Source: Thiodiazotropha sp040507245 (GTDB lineage Bacteria; Pseudomonadota; Gammaproteobacteria; Chromatiales; Chromatiaceae). Taken from it: DNA of 64,000 nucleotides. Below, piece after piece: positions 27,261-36,348 of this stretch. How positions within the stretch are numbered: the stretch's first letter is position 1; each line of letters starts with the position of its first letter. Below the pieces are notes generated by a model. The model ran no database searches. It saw only the letters and a program-made list of their open reading frames with translations, and was not told where the DNA came from. The DNA lies in contig JBEVVH010000001.1 of assembly GCA_040507245.1 (NCBI GenBank), positions 24,182 through 88,181 of the forward strand, in the 5' to 3' direction. A program made the position numbers and the translations under genes.

Positions 27261-29123
27261 TTGGAAAAAACGCTCAGCCATGAACGGCTGGTTTGGTGCG
27301 TATCAATTCTCATTTTACTGCTGTGTCTGGGTCTACCTGTTGCATCCGCTTGGGCAGATGTCGATGAAATGGCGGATGTGCGGATCCTTATCGATGTCTC
27401 CGGCAGCATGAAAAAAAACGACCCGGAGAATCTGCGGCGGCCCGCGTTGCGGCTGCTGGTTGGCCTGCTGCCTCCGGACACCCGGGCGGGGGTTTGGACC
27501 TTTGGTCAGTATGTGAACATGCAGATTCCCCTAGGACAGGTGGATAAGGCGTGGAAGGCTAAAGCCCGCAAGAGTTCGGAAAGTATCGGTTCGCCCGGTC
27601 AGTTCACCAACATAGAAGATGCCCTGAAGCGAGCCACTGAAGACTGGTCTGGCCCCCCGGGGCCATACCGCCGAAGCGTGATCTTGTTAACCGATGGCAT
27701 GGTGGACATCTCCAAGGACGGGGCCCGCAATGCAGCCTCCAAGAAGCGCATTATCCAAGGGATACTGCCTGGCTTGAAACAACAGGGTGTCACGATACAC
27801 ACCATCGCATTGTCGAAGAACGCGGATCACGAACTGATGCGCCAACTGGCGGACACCACGGGTGGCTGGTACGAGATGACCGAGAGTGCCGACGCTCTTC
27901 AGAAACTGTTTCTGCGCCTGTTCGAGAAGGTCGGAAAACCGGATGCGATCCCCTTGAAAGACAATAAGTTCAGCATCGACCCGAGTATCACAGAGCCCAC
28001 TTTGCTGGTGTTTCACAAGCCTGATGCCCAGCCCACCCAGGTCATTCCCCCCGATGGTAACGCCTTTGGTGCGGACAATGCGCCGCCGCATGTGACCTGG
28101 CACCGTGACAAGGGTTACGACATGCTGACGATCGTCAATCCGCAGGCAGGGGAATGGCGCATCCGTGCGGAAGTTGATCCGGACAACCGGGTCATGGTGG
28201 TGACCGATCTCAAGATGAGGACCACTGATCTTCCCAACAAAGTCATTCAGGGGGAAATTTTCCCATTCAATGTCAGTTTCAGCGATCACGGCACGACCAT
28301 TGAGAAGCCGGAATTCCTCAATGTGGTGAATGTCACCGCCATAGTGAATGACGTCGCCGGTGCATCGGAACCTCAGCCGCTGCTTGATGATGGCCAAAAC
28401 GGGGATCAGCAGGCCAATGATGGGGTTTTCAGTACCCGATTCGGGGGTGAGAATCTCAACAGCGGGGTAGGGGAATGGGTGATTGATGCGCGGGGGCCAA
28501 CCTTTATGCGTGAACGCCGTGTGGCATTTGAGGTGGTGCCGCCAGTGGCCCTGTCATTGACGCCTTGGCAGGAGGGGCAGGGACTGGATCTCAACCTGAA
28601 GGCTGATGAGACACTGATCGATCCGGCCAGTGCCAAACTTGGGGTCTGGCTGGAAGACGAATCGGGGGTGCCTGTAGACCTTCAGGTTGATAATCAGGGC
28701 TCACAGGTTAGCGGAAAAATCGACCTTTTGGGTTTCTCCGGGGCACGCAAGATTATGGTCAAAGCCACCGCAAAAAATTTGCAAGGCGGACCGGTTGAAT
28801 ATCTTGACAGCCCCGCGGAAGTGGAAGGGGTGAAACCGCCACCTCCTGTTGCACCTGAGCCACCTCCGGTCGAACCTCCCGCAGTCGTTGATCCGCAACC
28901 GGCGCCTGAGCCGGAACCTGCTCAGCAACCTGAGCCGGAAGCTGAGGATTCCTGGTTGTTCACGGCAATCTGGTGTTCGGCAATCAATCTGATTGTGCTG
29001 GCATTGGCCGGTGGTGCATTCTGGTGGGTGCGGCGCTCCAGTCAACGTAACAGGATTGATCTGCTGGGTGAACTTGAGGATACCGCACCCGATGTGCCGG
29101 CAGAGCAGGAGGAGAGCGCATGA
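27261..29123 (+). CDS. Membrane-anchored von Willebrand factor A protein (TIGR03503-like)
   Basis: 620 aa from TTG 27261, chosen because AGGAGAGG at 27247-27254 is well spaced and a signal peptide follows at once (hydrophobic ~12-30, SAWA-D). The VWA domain begins with the MIDAS motif DVSGSMK near residue 46. The middle is beta-rich. Then comes a Pro/Glu linker (PPPPVAPEPPPVEPP) and one C-terminal membrane segment (residues ~570-595) with a short cytoplasmic tail. Most of the protein is therefore periplasmic. It resembles the VWA family TIGR03503 of marine gammaproteobacteria. The stop overlaps the next ATG (ATGA), so the pair is coupled. Ligand unknown. Confidence 0.85.
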   Translation: MEKTLSHERLVWCVSILILLLCLGLPVASAWADVDEMADVRILIDVSGSMKKNDPENLRRPALRLLVGLLPPDTRAGVWTFGQYVNMQIPLGQVDKAWKAKARKSSESIGSPGQFTNIEDALKRATEDWSGPPGPYRRSVILLTDGMVDISKDGARNAASKKRIIQGILPGLKQQGVTIHTIALSKNADHELMRQLADTTGGWYEMTESADALQKLFLRLFEKVGKPDAIPLKDNKFSIDPSITEPTLLVFHKPDAQPTQVIPPDGNAFGADNAPPHVTWHRDKGYDMLTIVNPQAGEWRIRAEVDPDNRVMVVTDLKMRTTDLPNKVIQGEIFPFNVSFSDHGTTIEKPEFLNVVNVTAIVNDVAGASEPQPLLDDGQNGDQQANDGVFSTRFGGENLNSGVGEWVIDARGPTFMRERRVAFEVVPPVALSLTPWQEGQGLDLNLKADETLIDPASAKLGVWLEDESGVPVDLQVDNQGSQVSGKIDLLGFSGARKIMVKATAKNLQGGPVEYLDSPAEVEGVKPPPPVAPEPPPVEPPAVVDPQPAPEPEPAQQPEPEAEDSWLFTAIWCSAINLIVLALAGGAFWWVRRSSQRNRIDLLGELEDTAPDVPAEQEESA

Positions 29124-29734
29124 TCGAGATTGGTCACCTGACAGCACTGGTGCTTGTCGAGGTTTTTCTTGGCATGCTGATCGTTTCAGTTCTGTTGATT
29201 GTGTTTGCGATGCTGCGTAAACGCCGGATTCGCCAGGCAGCGCGTCATCTGGCAGAGCGCATTCAGCAGGATCGACAGAAGCGTACTGACCGTTTACGCG
29301 CATTACTGCATGAACGCTATCAACAGGAAGGTGCGATTCTGGAGCTGTCTGTGCACAACATCATGCAGATGGAGATGGTGCTTTATCAGAATGTCATCAA
29401 CGGTTTCACAAAGGATGATCATCTATGCCTGCAACAGACGGATGTGGATGTGGAAAACCTGGCATTGAGTTACCAGGCGCTCGGCAGCAGCGTGAGTACA
29501 AGCGCTGTGTCATCAGCGGATGCCGGGAATGATGAAGAGATGGAGCGTCTGCGTAGTGAGAACAAACGGCTTTCGGATGAGCTCAAGGTCACCATGGATA
29601 CCATGGGTCGTATGTTGAACGAATATTTCACCATGTTTGCCGATGGCATCGGTCCCGCTTCAGGCGGAGCGGAACTCGCAATGCAGACCGCGGATGAAAT
29701 GATCGATGATTCTGTTGAGTCTGGTGCAGAGTAG
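29120..29734 (+). CDS. Single-TM acidic protein, N-terminal part before an in-frame TAG
   Basis: 204 aa. One N-terminal membrane segment (residues ~8-30), then a basic stretch (MLRKRRIRQAARHLAERIQQ), then a helical, probably coiled-coil region (EEMERLRSENKRLSDELK) and an acidic end. It ends at TAG 29732-29734, but the same frame runs on for 135 codons of similar acidic sequence to TAG 30140-30142. A one-base change from GAG or CAG would restore a 340-aa protein. The family is not recognised; it is coupled to the membrane VWA gene and probably its partner. Confidence 0.75.
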   Translation: MIEIGHLTALVLVEVFLGMLIVSVLLIVFAMLRKRRIRQAARHLAERIQQDRQKRTDRLRALLHERYQQEGAILELSVHNIMQMEMVLYQNVINGFTKDDHLCLQQTDVDVENLALSYQALGSSVSTSAVSSADAGNDEEMERLRSENKRLSDELKVTMDTMGRMLNEYFTMFADGIGPASGGAELAMQTADEMIDDSVESGAE

Positions 29735-30142
29735 GAGCTGGACGACGAACTGTTTGAGTCGCAATCGGACATTCCGGCGCAGTCTCAGGCCGAGGAGATC
29801 TCTGAGGATGACGCGCAGAGGGATGTGGATGATGAAGTGTCTGAGATCATCGATATGGCTGATGAAATGATCCATGAAGCGGAGGCACAGGAGGTGGATC
29901 TACCGCCTGACGAACCCGATGTGGGTCAAGTCCCGCTTGAGGACAAGGCTGAGATTGCGGAAGAAACCGCACAAACCGGTGAATCGCTGGTGGATGACTT
30001 GTCAAAACTCGATATTGATGTTCCTGATGTGGATGATGAAACGATGGACTCATCCGACTTCGAGGAGGGATCCCTGGAAGAGGAATGGGCAAAATTGCTC
30101 GAAGAGGAATCCTCGAAACCACAGGAAGAAAAAAAGGATTAG
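29735..30142 (+). pseudogene. C-terminal remainder of the acidic protein beyond the in-frame TAG
   Basis: 135 codons in exactly the frame of 29120-29734. The composition is very acidic with repeats of the upstream style: IDMADEMIHEA here mirrors MQTADEMIDDS just before the TAG. It ends EEWAKLLEEESSKPQEEKKD. No convincing RBS precedes the first internal ATGs (for example 29828), so independent translation is doubtful. It could be a real nonsense mutation, a sequencing error or a read-through product. Confidence 0.65.
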
Positions 30143-30216
30143 AGTCAATTGATGGTGACCCGATAACAGACGCCCTGGTACGCTATCGAGCAGTAGGGTA
30201 TGGCTGAAATGTTTGA

Positions 30217-30246
30217 TTAAAAAAGGCGCATAAGCGCCTTTTTTAA
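30217..30246. terminator. Bidirectional intrinsic terminator between the VWA operon and soxYZ
   Basis: TTAAAAAAGGCGC (30217-30229), a 4-base ATAA loop, and GCGCCTTTTTTAA (30234-30246) form a perfect 13-bp stem with A/T runs on both sides, so it can stop transcription from either direction between the convergent units. Confidence 0.9.
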
Positions 30247-30275
30247 TTTCCCGGGTTGAACGATATCGTCCAGGC

Positions 30276-30590
30276 CTATTTGATAGGGCTGGTCATGCTG
30301 TCGCTTTCGCCCTTGTTATCCGTCCAGGTCAGTTCCAGTTCGTCGCCTTTGGCGGCACCGGTGAACTTGAAGGAAAGGTAGGGGTTCTTGGATACGCCAC
30401 CGCTCCACTCAGCGGTCATGACGGTATTGCCCTTGTGTTTGCAGACAACTTCCTGAATGAAGTGTGCCGGAATGTTTTGTCCGGTCTTGCTGTCTTTACG
30501 GGCTCCGGTTTCCATCGGGTGGGTCATCAGCGCCTTAACTGTGGTGACGCCGTCTTTCTCGCTGGCGCGTACCTTAATCGAATTTGCCAT
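30276..30590 (-). CDS. soxZ: SoxZ, thiosulfate-oxidation carrier complex subunit
   Basis: 104 aa immunoglobulin-fold protein (ANSIKVRASEKDGVTTVKAL ... HPMETGARKDS), which dimerises with SoxY in the periplasm to form the sulfur-substrate carrier. No signal peptide of its own; it is exported with SoxY. AGAGAGGA precedes the ATG on the minus strand. It follows soxY by 45 bases. No soxA, soxX or soxB is present in this window. Confidence 0.95.
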   Translation of the reverse strand: MANSIKVRASEKDGVTTVKALMTHPMETGARKDSKTGQNIPAHFIQEVVCKHKGNTVMTAEWSGGVSKNPYLSFKFTGAAKGDELELTWTDNKGESDSMTSPIK

Positions 30591-30635
30591 TGTCGATTCC
30601 TCTCTATGATCTTGTAGTAGGGGGCGTGATGGCGA

Positions 30636-31112
30636 TTAACCGCCGCAACCACCAATGGTGACTTTGACTTCTTTCTTCGCGCTGTAGAGCTTTCCGCCCG
30701 CTTTTACAACACCAATGACATCACCAGTTTTACCCATTTTGATACGGGTGGAAACGAAACTCAGTGCACCAGGGCCAAGAACAAAGTTGGCAACCAGAGG
30801 TACCGGATTGTTCGAGGCGATGACTGCGATGGACTCGACACCGCTCATATCAGTCTCTACCGTGATGGGTACAACCGTGCCGTTCTCTGCGATATCCGGT
30901 GCCTTGACCTTGATTTCGCCGGATTCAGACATGTCAGCGCTGCCAAGCAGTGCATTCAAGGCGCTGTCCAGATCTTTTGCTTCGAAAGCAGTCTTGTTCC
31001 AGGCAGCAAGTACCTGTTGCGGTGCCAAAAGGCCGGTCGCAGCAGCGATGCCTACCGAACCTGCTGCGAGTGATCTTTTAAGGAAGATCCTGCGTTTCAT
31101 TTCAGTGCTCAT
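30636..31112 (-). CDS. soxY: SoxY, thiosulfate-oxidation carrier protein
   Basis: 158 aa. A Tat-type leader (KRRIFLKRSL, then a hydrophobic stretch to VLAAW) directs the folded SoxYZ heterodimer to the periplasm. The C-terminus is the diagnostic GGCGG, whose cysteine carries the covalently bound sulfur intermediates. GGAGAGA precedes the ATG. First gene of a soxYZ pair. Confidence 0.96.
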   Translation of the reverse strand: MSTEMKRRIFLKRSLAAGSVGIAAATGLLAPQQVLAAWNKTAFEAKDLDSALNALLGSADMSESGEIKVKAPDIAENGTVVPITVETDMSGVESIAVIASNNPVPLVANFVLGPGALSFVSTRIKMGKTGDVIGVVKAGGKLYSAKKEVKVTIGGCGG

Positions 31113-31729
31113 TCATTCTCTCCAGACTGAGAAAGGTTAGTGATTGACGTTCATTGCATGAAACTGAATATGGTTGGTCAATTTCATAGGCCCGAATTGT
31201 CATGGACTGCTTGGTGTCACGACCGGTCTTTCGAGTCCTGTCGTAACGTGACAGACGGGATGTAGTGCAGGTCACATCGTTGTTGTGGTTTTCTTCTGCT
31301 GCCATCGCCTGATCGGTGGTCTGCATCGAGGGACCTGATTAACCGGTCCCGTCCAGGCGTCATCCGATGAGGTGATGTCAGAGCTATTAGATCAACTCTT
31401 CCGCGACAAAGTTGCGGCGACTCTGCACAAGATCCTCCATCATTGTCGGTGGTATCGGGAGCCCTGTGTTTGTTTTCGTTATGAATGGGAGCCCGACCTG
31501 TCCTGCCTCTCACGGGCAGTTCGCTAAGAATACCTAATCAGTACGCGATATCAAGTAAAAATTGTTTTAATATTAGTGATTTGTGATGTTTGAATCCTGT
31601 CTTCCTCAGGGGTAATTTGGGTTTTGACGAGGAGCGGTTGGGGTTTACCGGAACCTGATGTGGGGCGTTTTTGCCGGTTGGGTATAACCATTTCCTCAAC
31701 CCGTCCGGTTGAGGTCCGTGGGCTTCGGA
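31113..31729. other. Long intergenic region upstream of soxY
   Basis: About 600 bases without a protein-like frame; open frames such as minus strand 31217-31513 have no RBS or recognisable pattern. The part 31555-31610 is A+T-rich. A perfect 8-bp hairpin, CCTCAACC / GGTTGAGG at 31694-31714, lies just after the M48 protease gene in its direction of transcription, without a T-tract. The region probably holds soxY control elements. Confidence 0.5.
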
Positions 31730-33205
31730 TCAAAGTTCATCGGCCTGGGATGATTTGAGGACTTCACGCAGTTTGCTGAGGCGGGATTCAATCTTCGATA
31801 CCAGGTAAAAATCACTCTTCTCCGCTTCGTTCAGAGCGATTTCCAACTGATTGACCGCAGTGCGCAGAGCGCCATCGATCACATAGGCCTCCGCAAGCAG
31901 ACGATGGGATTCGGCCTGGTGACCGTCCATCTCCTCAATCTTGCTCAATCGGCGAACCATGACCGGATCATCCGAACGCAGTTCAAGGCTCTGCAGCGCA
32001 ACTGTGCGAGCCTGGTCCAGTTTTCCCGCTTGTGTAAGGAACTCCACGAATCTCAGTGCGATGGGATAGTTGTCCGGCATCAGGCTGTAGTAGGTATCTA
32101 GCAGTTTGATGGCCTGTTGGTGATCGCCTTGATCCTGGAAGATCTGTGCCGAGGCGAGCACATATTCCGGCTGCTCAGGATGCGCCTTGAGCAGTTTGTC
32201 GGCGATCACTCGCGCCTTGTCGTAGTCACGGTTGGCGGTGAGCGCCAGAACGTAACCGTATTCATAGGCCTCCTCATTGAGATGTCGGCCTTCCTTGAGT
32301 CCGGTGGCGAAGTGCTTGACGGCCAACTCCAGTTCTTTGAACGATCGGAAACGCAAGGCTTCGCGAGTCAGGAAATAACTCAGATTTCCCGGATATTGCC
32401 GATACGCGTACTCCTCTGCGCGACCGAGCGCGTCGGCAATCCGATTGGTGGTTACCGGGTGGGTACGCAGAATTTCGGGGATGCCGGATTCGTACAAGCG
32501 GCTGGCATGGGTCAGTCGTTCAAAAAAGACCGGCATTGCGCGAGGGTCAAAGTCCGAGTTGGCTAGTATCCGGATGCCTACCGTGTCCGCCTCTTTTTCA
32601 TTGCTTCGTGTGAAACTGATCTGCTCCTGAATGGCGTTTGCCTGTACTCCGGTTGCCATGGCGATTCCGGCGTCCGGTGAGCCGGCAACTCCTACCAGAA
32701 TCGAAGCCAGCAGCAGTGCCGCGGTTTTGCCGCTCATTTCATTCGCGGCTTCGAATGCACGCAGCAGATGCTTTTGGGTGATATGCGCCAGTTCGTGAGC
32801 AACGACCGAGGCCAGCTCACTCTCGCTCTGGGTCGCGAGAATGAGACCGCTGTTGATGCCGATGTGGCAACCGGGACCTGCGAATGCGTTGATGTCGGGT
32901 TGGTCGATAATGAAGAAGTGGCAGGTCAGCCCGGCTGCATCACTCTGCTTTTGCAGCTTGCCGCCCAGATTTTCTATGTACTCGGACAGCAGGGAGTCGT
33001 CTACCACCGTGCCGGTCCTGCGCACGCTCATCATGAATTCCTTTCCCAGTTTGACCTCGTCCAGCGGAGTCATGTACTGATCCGCCGACGATCCAAGCTC
33101 CGGGAGTTTGATGGCGTCATCTTCAGCCGCGTGAGCGCTGTCGGCAAACAGGAATGCCGCCATGAGCAGCAGATGGGCGAAGGGGTTAGGCAATTTTTTC
33201 ATCAT
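31730..33205 (-). CDS. BepA-like M48 periplasmic metalloprotease with TPRs
   Basis: 491 aa. Signal peptide (hydrophobic ~10-25, DSAHA-A), then an M48 zinc protease domain with HELAH near residue 137, and tetratricopeptide-like helices over about residues 270-480. This is the layout of BepA (YfgC), an outer-membrane protein assembly protease and chaperone. It is monocistronic on the minus strand. I give no symbol because other M48-TPR paralogues exist. Confidence 0.88.
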   Translation of the reverse strand: MMKKLPNPFAHLLLMAAFLFADSAHAAEDDAIKLPELGSSADQYMTPLDEVKLGKEFMMSVRRTGTVVDDSLLSEYIENLGGKLQKQSDAAGLTCHFFIIDQPDINAFAGPGCHIGINSGLILATQSESELASVVAHELAHITQKHLLRAFEAANEMSGKTAALLLASILVGVAGSPDAGIAMATGVQANAIQEQISFTRSNEKEADTVGIRILANSDFDPRAMPVFFERLTHASRLYESGIPEILRTHPVTTNRIADALGRAEEYAYRQYPGNLSYFLTREALRFRSFKELELAVKHFATGLKEGRHLNEEAYEYGYVLALTANRDYDKARVIADKLLKAHPEQPEYVLASAQIFQDQGDHQQAIKLLDTYYSLMPDNYPIALRFVEFLTQAGKLDQARTVALQSLELRSDDPVMVRRLSKIEEMDGHQAESHRLLAEAYVIDGALRTAVNQLEIALNEAEKSDFYLVSKIESRLSKLREVLKSSQADEL

Positions 33206-33488
33206 GCCATTTACTGATTCCGAGACGGATCGAATAGTTCCTGATCACCACCGGCAACCGCCTGCCCGATTGGTAATATGCGGTTGCGGAGAGCATGTTG
33301 TTGTTTTTTGGCTGAGTAATCCGCGACAGTCCATTGTAAACAGATCGGCGCGTTTTGTCTTCGAGATATGTGGTTGGTGTTGTCCGGGGTTTGCTTTACC
33401 CTAGCCGGTCTCGACCAACCGTCCGGATACACGGCATGTATTTACCCCCGTTATCTGGCAAAACAGGAAACCTGAAGGGAGTTCCCGA

Positions 33489-34055
33489 ATGAAAAGACGC
33501 GCAATAGTATTACTGACTTCCATGATGATCTGTGGTGCAGTCCATGCGGATGAAGCCATGCAAGCCAACGTGGAAGAGGGCAAGGGTATCATCAAGGCCT
33601 TCGTGACCGATTTGAAGGGTGAACTGCAGAAGAGCATGAAAAAGGATGGACCGGTCGGCGCCATCTCCACCTGTAATACGGTTGCCCCGCAAATTGCTGA
33701 AGCCCACTCCCAGATGAGCCGATGGGACGTGAGTCGCACCAGCCTGAAAATCCGTAACCCGGATAACGCGCCGGATGCCTGGGAAACTGCCGTTATGGAG
33801 GAATTTGAAGCACGTAAACAGGCGGGTGAGGATCCGATGAAACTGGTCAAGGCAGAGGTTGTGGAAGAACAGGGCCGCAAGGTTTTCCGAATGATGAAAG
33901 CCATACCCACGGGCGAGGTTTGCACCAAGTGTCATGGGGCGGAACTTGCTGAGCCGGTCGCAGCCAAGCTCGATGAACTCTACCCACAGGACAAGGCACG
34001 GGGATACCAGAAGGGCGATCTGCGGGGAGCCTTCACCCTGAAAAAACCGATGTAA
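33489..34055 (+). CDS. Monoheme c-type cytochrome, Tll0287-like (DUF3365)
   Basis: 188 aa with a signal peptide (VLLTSMMICGAVHA-D). One haem c motif, CTKCHG, near residue 141; upstream a helical sensor-like domain with CNTVAPQIA, typical of DUF3365/Tll0287-like proteins. These are periplasmic haem proteins of uncertain role, possibly redox sensing. AAGGGAG precedes the ATG. Transcribed alone; the next gene is convergent only 5 bases away. Confidence 0.88.
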   Translation: MKRRAIVLLTSMMICGAVHADEAMQANVEEGKGIIKAFVTDLKGELQKSMKKDGPVGAISTCNTVAPQIAEAHSQMSRWDVSRTSLKIRNPDNAPDAWETAVMEEFEARKQAGEDPMKLVKAEVVEEQGRKVFRMMKAIPTGEVCTKCHGAELAEPVAAKLDELYPQDKARGYQKGDLRGAFTLKKPM

Positions 34056-34060
34056 GCGGA

Positions 34061-35293
34061 TCAGTTCAGCTGGATACGCTGGCCCCAGGGAGGGGATTCC
34101 TTACCCTTGATCAGCCAGATTACCGGAAACTGCGGGGGGTGCTCGGGAAAGGCGCCCTCCGCATCTGTGAAATAGACAAGCAGATCGGGGCGGACTCCCT
34201 GGTCCCTGACCCAATCGAATACAGGCACGAAGCTGGTTCCACCGCCTCCGGTAATGGATGCGGGGAGCTGAAAATCCTCCCAGGACTCGTAGACCCAGGG
34301 TGCCCCCTCGGTCAGTGCTGAGTCACAGGCCAGCAGGGTGATTCGGGCGCGCATCTGTCCCTTGAGGGCATTGATTTCCGCAAGAAATTCACCCATCTCG
34401 TGATCCTGAATCGAACCACTGGTATCCAATGCCACAACCAGTTCCATCTGGTTGCTGCGCAGGCTGGGAAGTATGAACTCTCCCTCCCGGCGGGATGGCC
34501 GCATATAACTGAAGTCATCCCGGGCAATGGCGGTCATGTAGCGGGCCAGAAGCAGTCGCCAGGGCAGTTGCGGTTGTAAAAGATGGTCAACCATTCGGGC
34601 CATGGCGCCATCGAGCTTGCCGACCTGCATGGCCTGCTGGGCGGCCCCGGCAAGGCGTTGCTGCCACTGGATGTTCAGGGTTTCGGCTTCATCCGGTGAC
34701 AGCGGTGGAGGCTGCGAGGCAGCGGAACCTGTACCGGTCTGAGGTTGATCGTGATCATCCCCCTCCCGCTCGGTATCCGACTGCTCGCGGTCCTTGTTCA
34801 TCTGTTTTTCCGTCTTTCCCGAACCGGTGCCCTTGGTGTTGTCCTCGTCGTAGACGTGGTTGTCCAGGGGTTTTTCGTCGTCCTTGTCATCCAGGCAGGG
34901 GTAGATCTCTTCCGCGGTCATGCCCTGGAACTGGGGCAGCATCAGGGAGCCGGGTGGGGGTTTCAGCCCGTCTGCGACCAACAGGGGGTTGATGGCGTAG
35001 TCACAGGCCATGTCCCAGTGGAGTTTGGTGCGATGCTGTCGGCGGGCAAAGTGGGACAAGGCGCAGTGCAGCGCCTCGTGGGCGAGCATGAACTGGGTCT
35101 CATCCAGGGTCAGTTGATCGATGAATTCCGGATTGTAGTAGAACTTACGCGCGTCAGTGGCGGTTGCGGGGCACCAGTCCGGATTGGCCGCCTCCATCGG
35201 CAGACGCATCACCAAGGCTCCCAGGAAGGGCTTGTCCAGGATCAGCTTGGTGCGGGCCGCCGCCAGTTTGGTATCGATCTGATCCGTGTCCAT
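34061..35293 (-). CDS. VWA-like / DUF2201 putative metallopeptidase
   Basis: 410 aa. The N-terminal part has a zinc-peptidase-like HEALHCALSHF motif near residue 90; the C-terminal part is a VWA-like domain with a DTSGS motif (ALDTSGSIQDHE). Between them is a charged low-complexity linker. This two-part layout is typical of DUF2201 proteins paired with MoxR AAA ATPases. It lies 3 bases after the MoxR gene and forms a three-gene operon with it. Cytoplasmic; client unknown. Confidence 0.87.
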   Translation of the reverse strand: MDTDQIDTKLAAARTKLILDKPFLGALVMRLPMEAANPDWCPATATDARKFYYNPEFIDQLTLDETQFMLAHEALHCALSHFARRQHRTKLHWDMACDYAINPLLVADGLKPPPGSLMLPQFQGMTAEEIYPCLDDKDDEKPLDNHVYDEDNTKGTGSGKTEKQMNKDREQSDTEREGDDHDQPQTGTGSAASQPPPLSPDEAETLNIQWQQRLAGAAQQAMQVGKLDGAMARMVDHLLQPQLPWRLLLARYMTAIARDDFSYMRPSRREGEFILPSLRSNQMELVVALDTSGSIQDHEMGEFLAEINALKGQMRARITLLACDSALTEGAPWVYESWEDFQLPASITGGGGTSFVPVFDWVRDQGVRPDLLVYFTDAEGAFPEHPPQFPVIWLIKGKESPPWGQRIQLN

Positions 35294-35296
35294 GGG

Positions 35297-36340
35297 CTAC
35301 TCATAGAGCATGACGTCACACACCGCCTGCGCCCAGTCATTGAACTGGGGTACCTCGAACAGCGATTCCCCAACAGCGCGATGCATGTCGGATACCAGCA
35401 TTACCCCCATCTCTCGTTGGGGAAAACGTCCTGCGTATTCCAGGATGCGTCCATGGATCTCCAGGCCGTTGCCTGCTTCATGGGCTCGAATGGCCCTTCC
35501 AACCAGAGCTGATGCCACGGCGTACTGCAGATCGATCTCTTCCGGGGTTGGGACCTCTTCGCCTCTCAGGATCGCGTCCAGATCGGGCATTTTGTCGAGA
35601 CTGTTGACGAACGCAGTCAGTTCCACGCCTGCCGCGGGGCCGACGCAGGCCTGCAACGCGCCCTGGAGCAACTGCGGGTGGTTGACAAATTTCTGCAGGG
35701 CCCGATGGGCAAATTCCCAGGAGCGGGGAGACGGGAAGGCAACCGGGTTGTGAGCGGGATCGAAATCGAACAGCAGTTCCGGGCGGAATCGCAGGAATGC
35801 GATGACCCGCTCGTCGATGCGGTGCCGATAGGCCCAGGCCACCCAGTCATCCAGGTGAGTCTCCACTTCGAAATGGGAAAACCGGTTGGCCAGGGGCGCG
35901 GGCATGCTGTAAGTCACACCCCGGTCACCCTGGCGATTGCCGGCGGCGAAGATGGCCCAGCCATCGGGCACCTGGTATTCGCCGAGACGCCGGTCAAGGA
36001 TCAATTGGTAGGCCGCTGCGGAGACAGTGGGTGGAGCGGATGTAATCTCGTCCAGGAACAGAATGCCTTCAGCGCCGTGTCTTTCGGCATTCGGCAGGAT
36101 CGAGGGAATGGCCCACTCCACGGTGTTATCCGTGCGGAAGGGTATACCCCGCAGATCGCTGGGTTCCATCTGCGAGAGGCGGATATCGATCACCGGTGCC
36201 TGGTGGCTGTGAGCCACCTCCCGCACCATGTCAGATTTGCCGACCCCGGGAGGCCCCCAGAGCATGACCGGTGTGTGATGACCCTGACGGGTGCTGATGA
36301 ATTCCTGTTCGAGGATGGTGAGCAGTTGTGCAGGACGCAT
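35297..36340 (-). CDS. MoxR-family AAA+ ATPase
   Basis: 347 aa from ATG at 36340; an in-frame extension to 36433 would overlap the upstream gene and is unlikely. Walker A GPPGVGKS near residue 29, Walker B ILFLDEI and sensor-like AAGNRQGDRG are clear. MoxR proteins act as chaperones for VWA partners, here the DUF2201/VWA protein encoded directly downstream. Confidence 0.93.
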   Translation of the reverse strand: MRPAQLLTILEQEFISTRQGHHTPVMLWGPPGVGKSDMVREVAHSHQAPVIDIRLSQMEPSDLRGIPFRTDNTVEWAIPSILPNAERHGAEGILFLDEITSAPPTVSAAAYQLILDRRLGEYQVPDGWAIFAAGNRQGDRGVTYSMPAPLANRFSHFEVETHLDDWVAWAYRHRIDERVIAFLRFRPELLFDFDPAHNPVAFPSPRSWEFAHRALQKFVNHPQLLQGALQACVGPAAGVELTAFVNSLDKMPDLDAILRGEEVPTPEEIDLQYAVASALVGRAIRAHEAGNGLEIHGRILEYAGRFPQREMGVMLVSDMHRAVGESLFEVPQFNDWAQAVCDVMLYE

Positions 36341-36348
36341 GAGTATTC

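Noticed and set aside
29732..29734. UAG recoding (for example pyrrolysine) as explanation for the internal TAG
   Set aside because: TAG is an ordinary stop elsewhere in the window (dsrK, dsrL, the deacetylase and the end of this frame itself), and no pyl gene is seen.
31217..31513. 98-codon minus-strand frame upstream of soxY
   Set aside because: No RBS, Arg/His-rich non-protein-like composition, no recognisable family; more likely chance.
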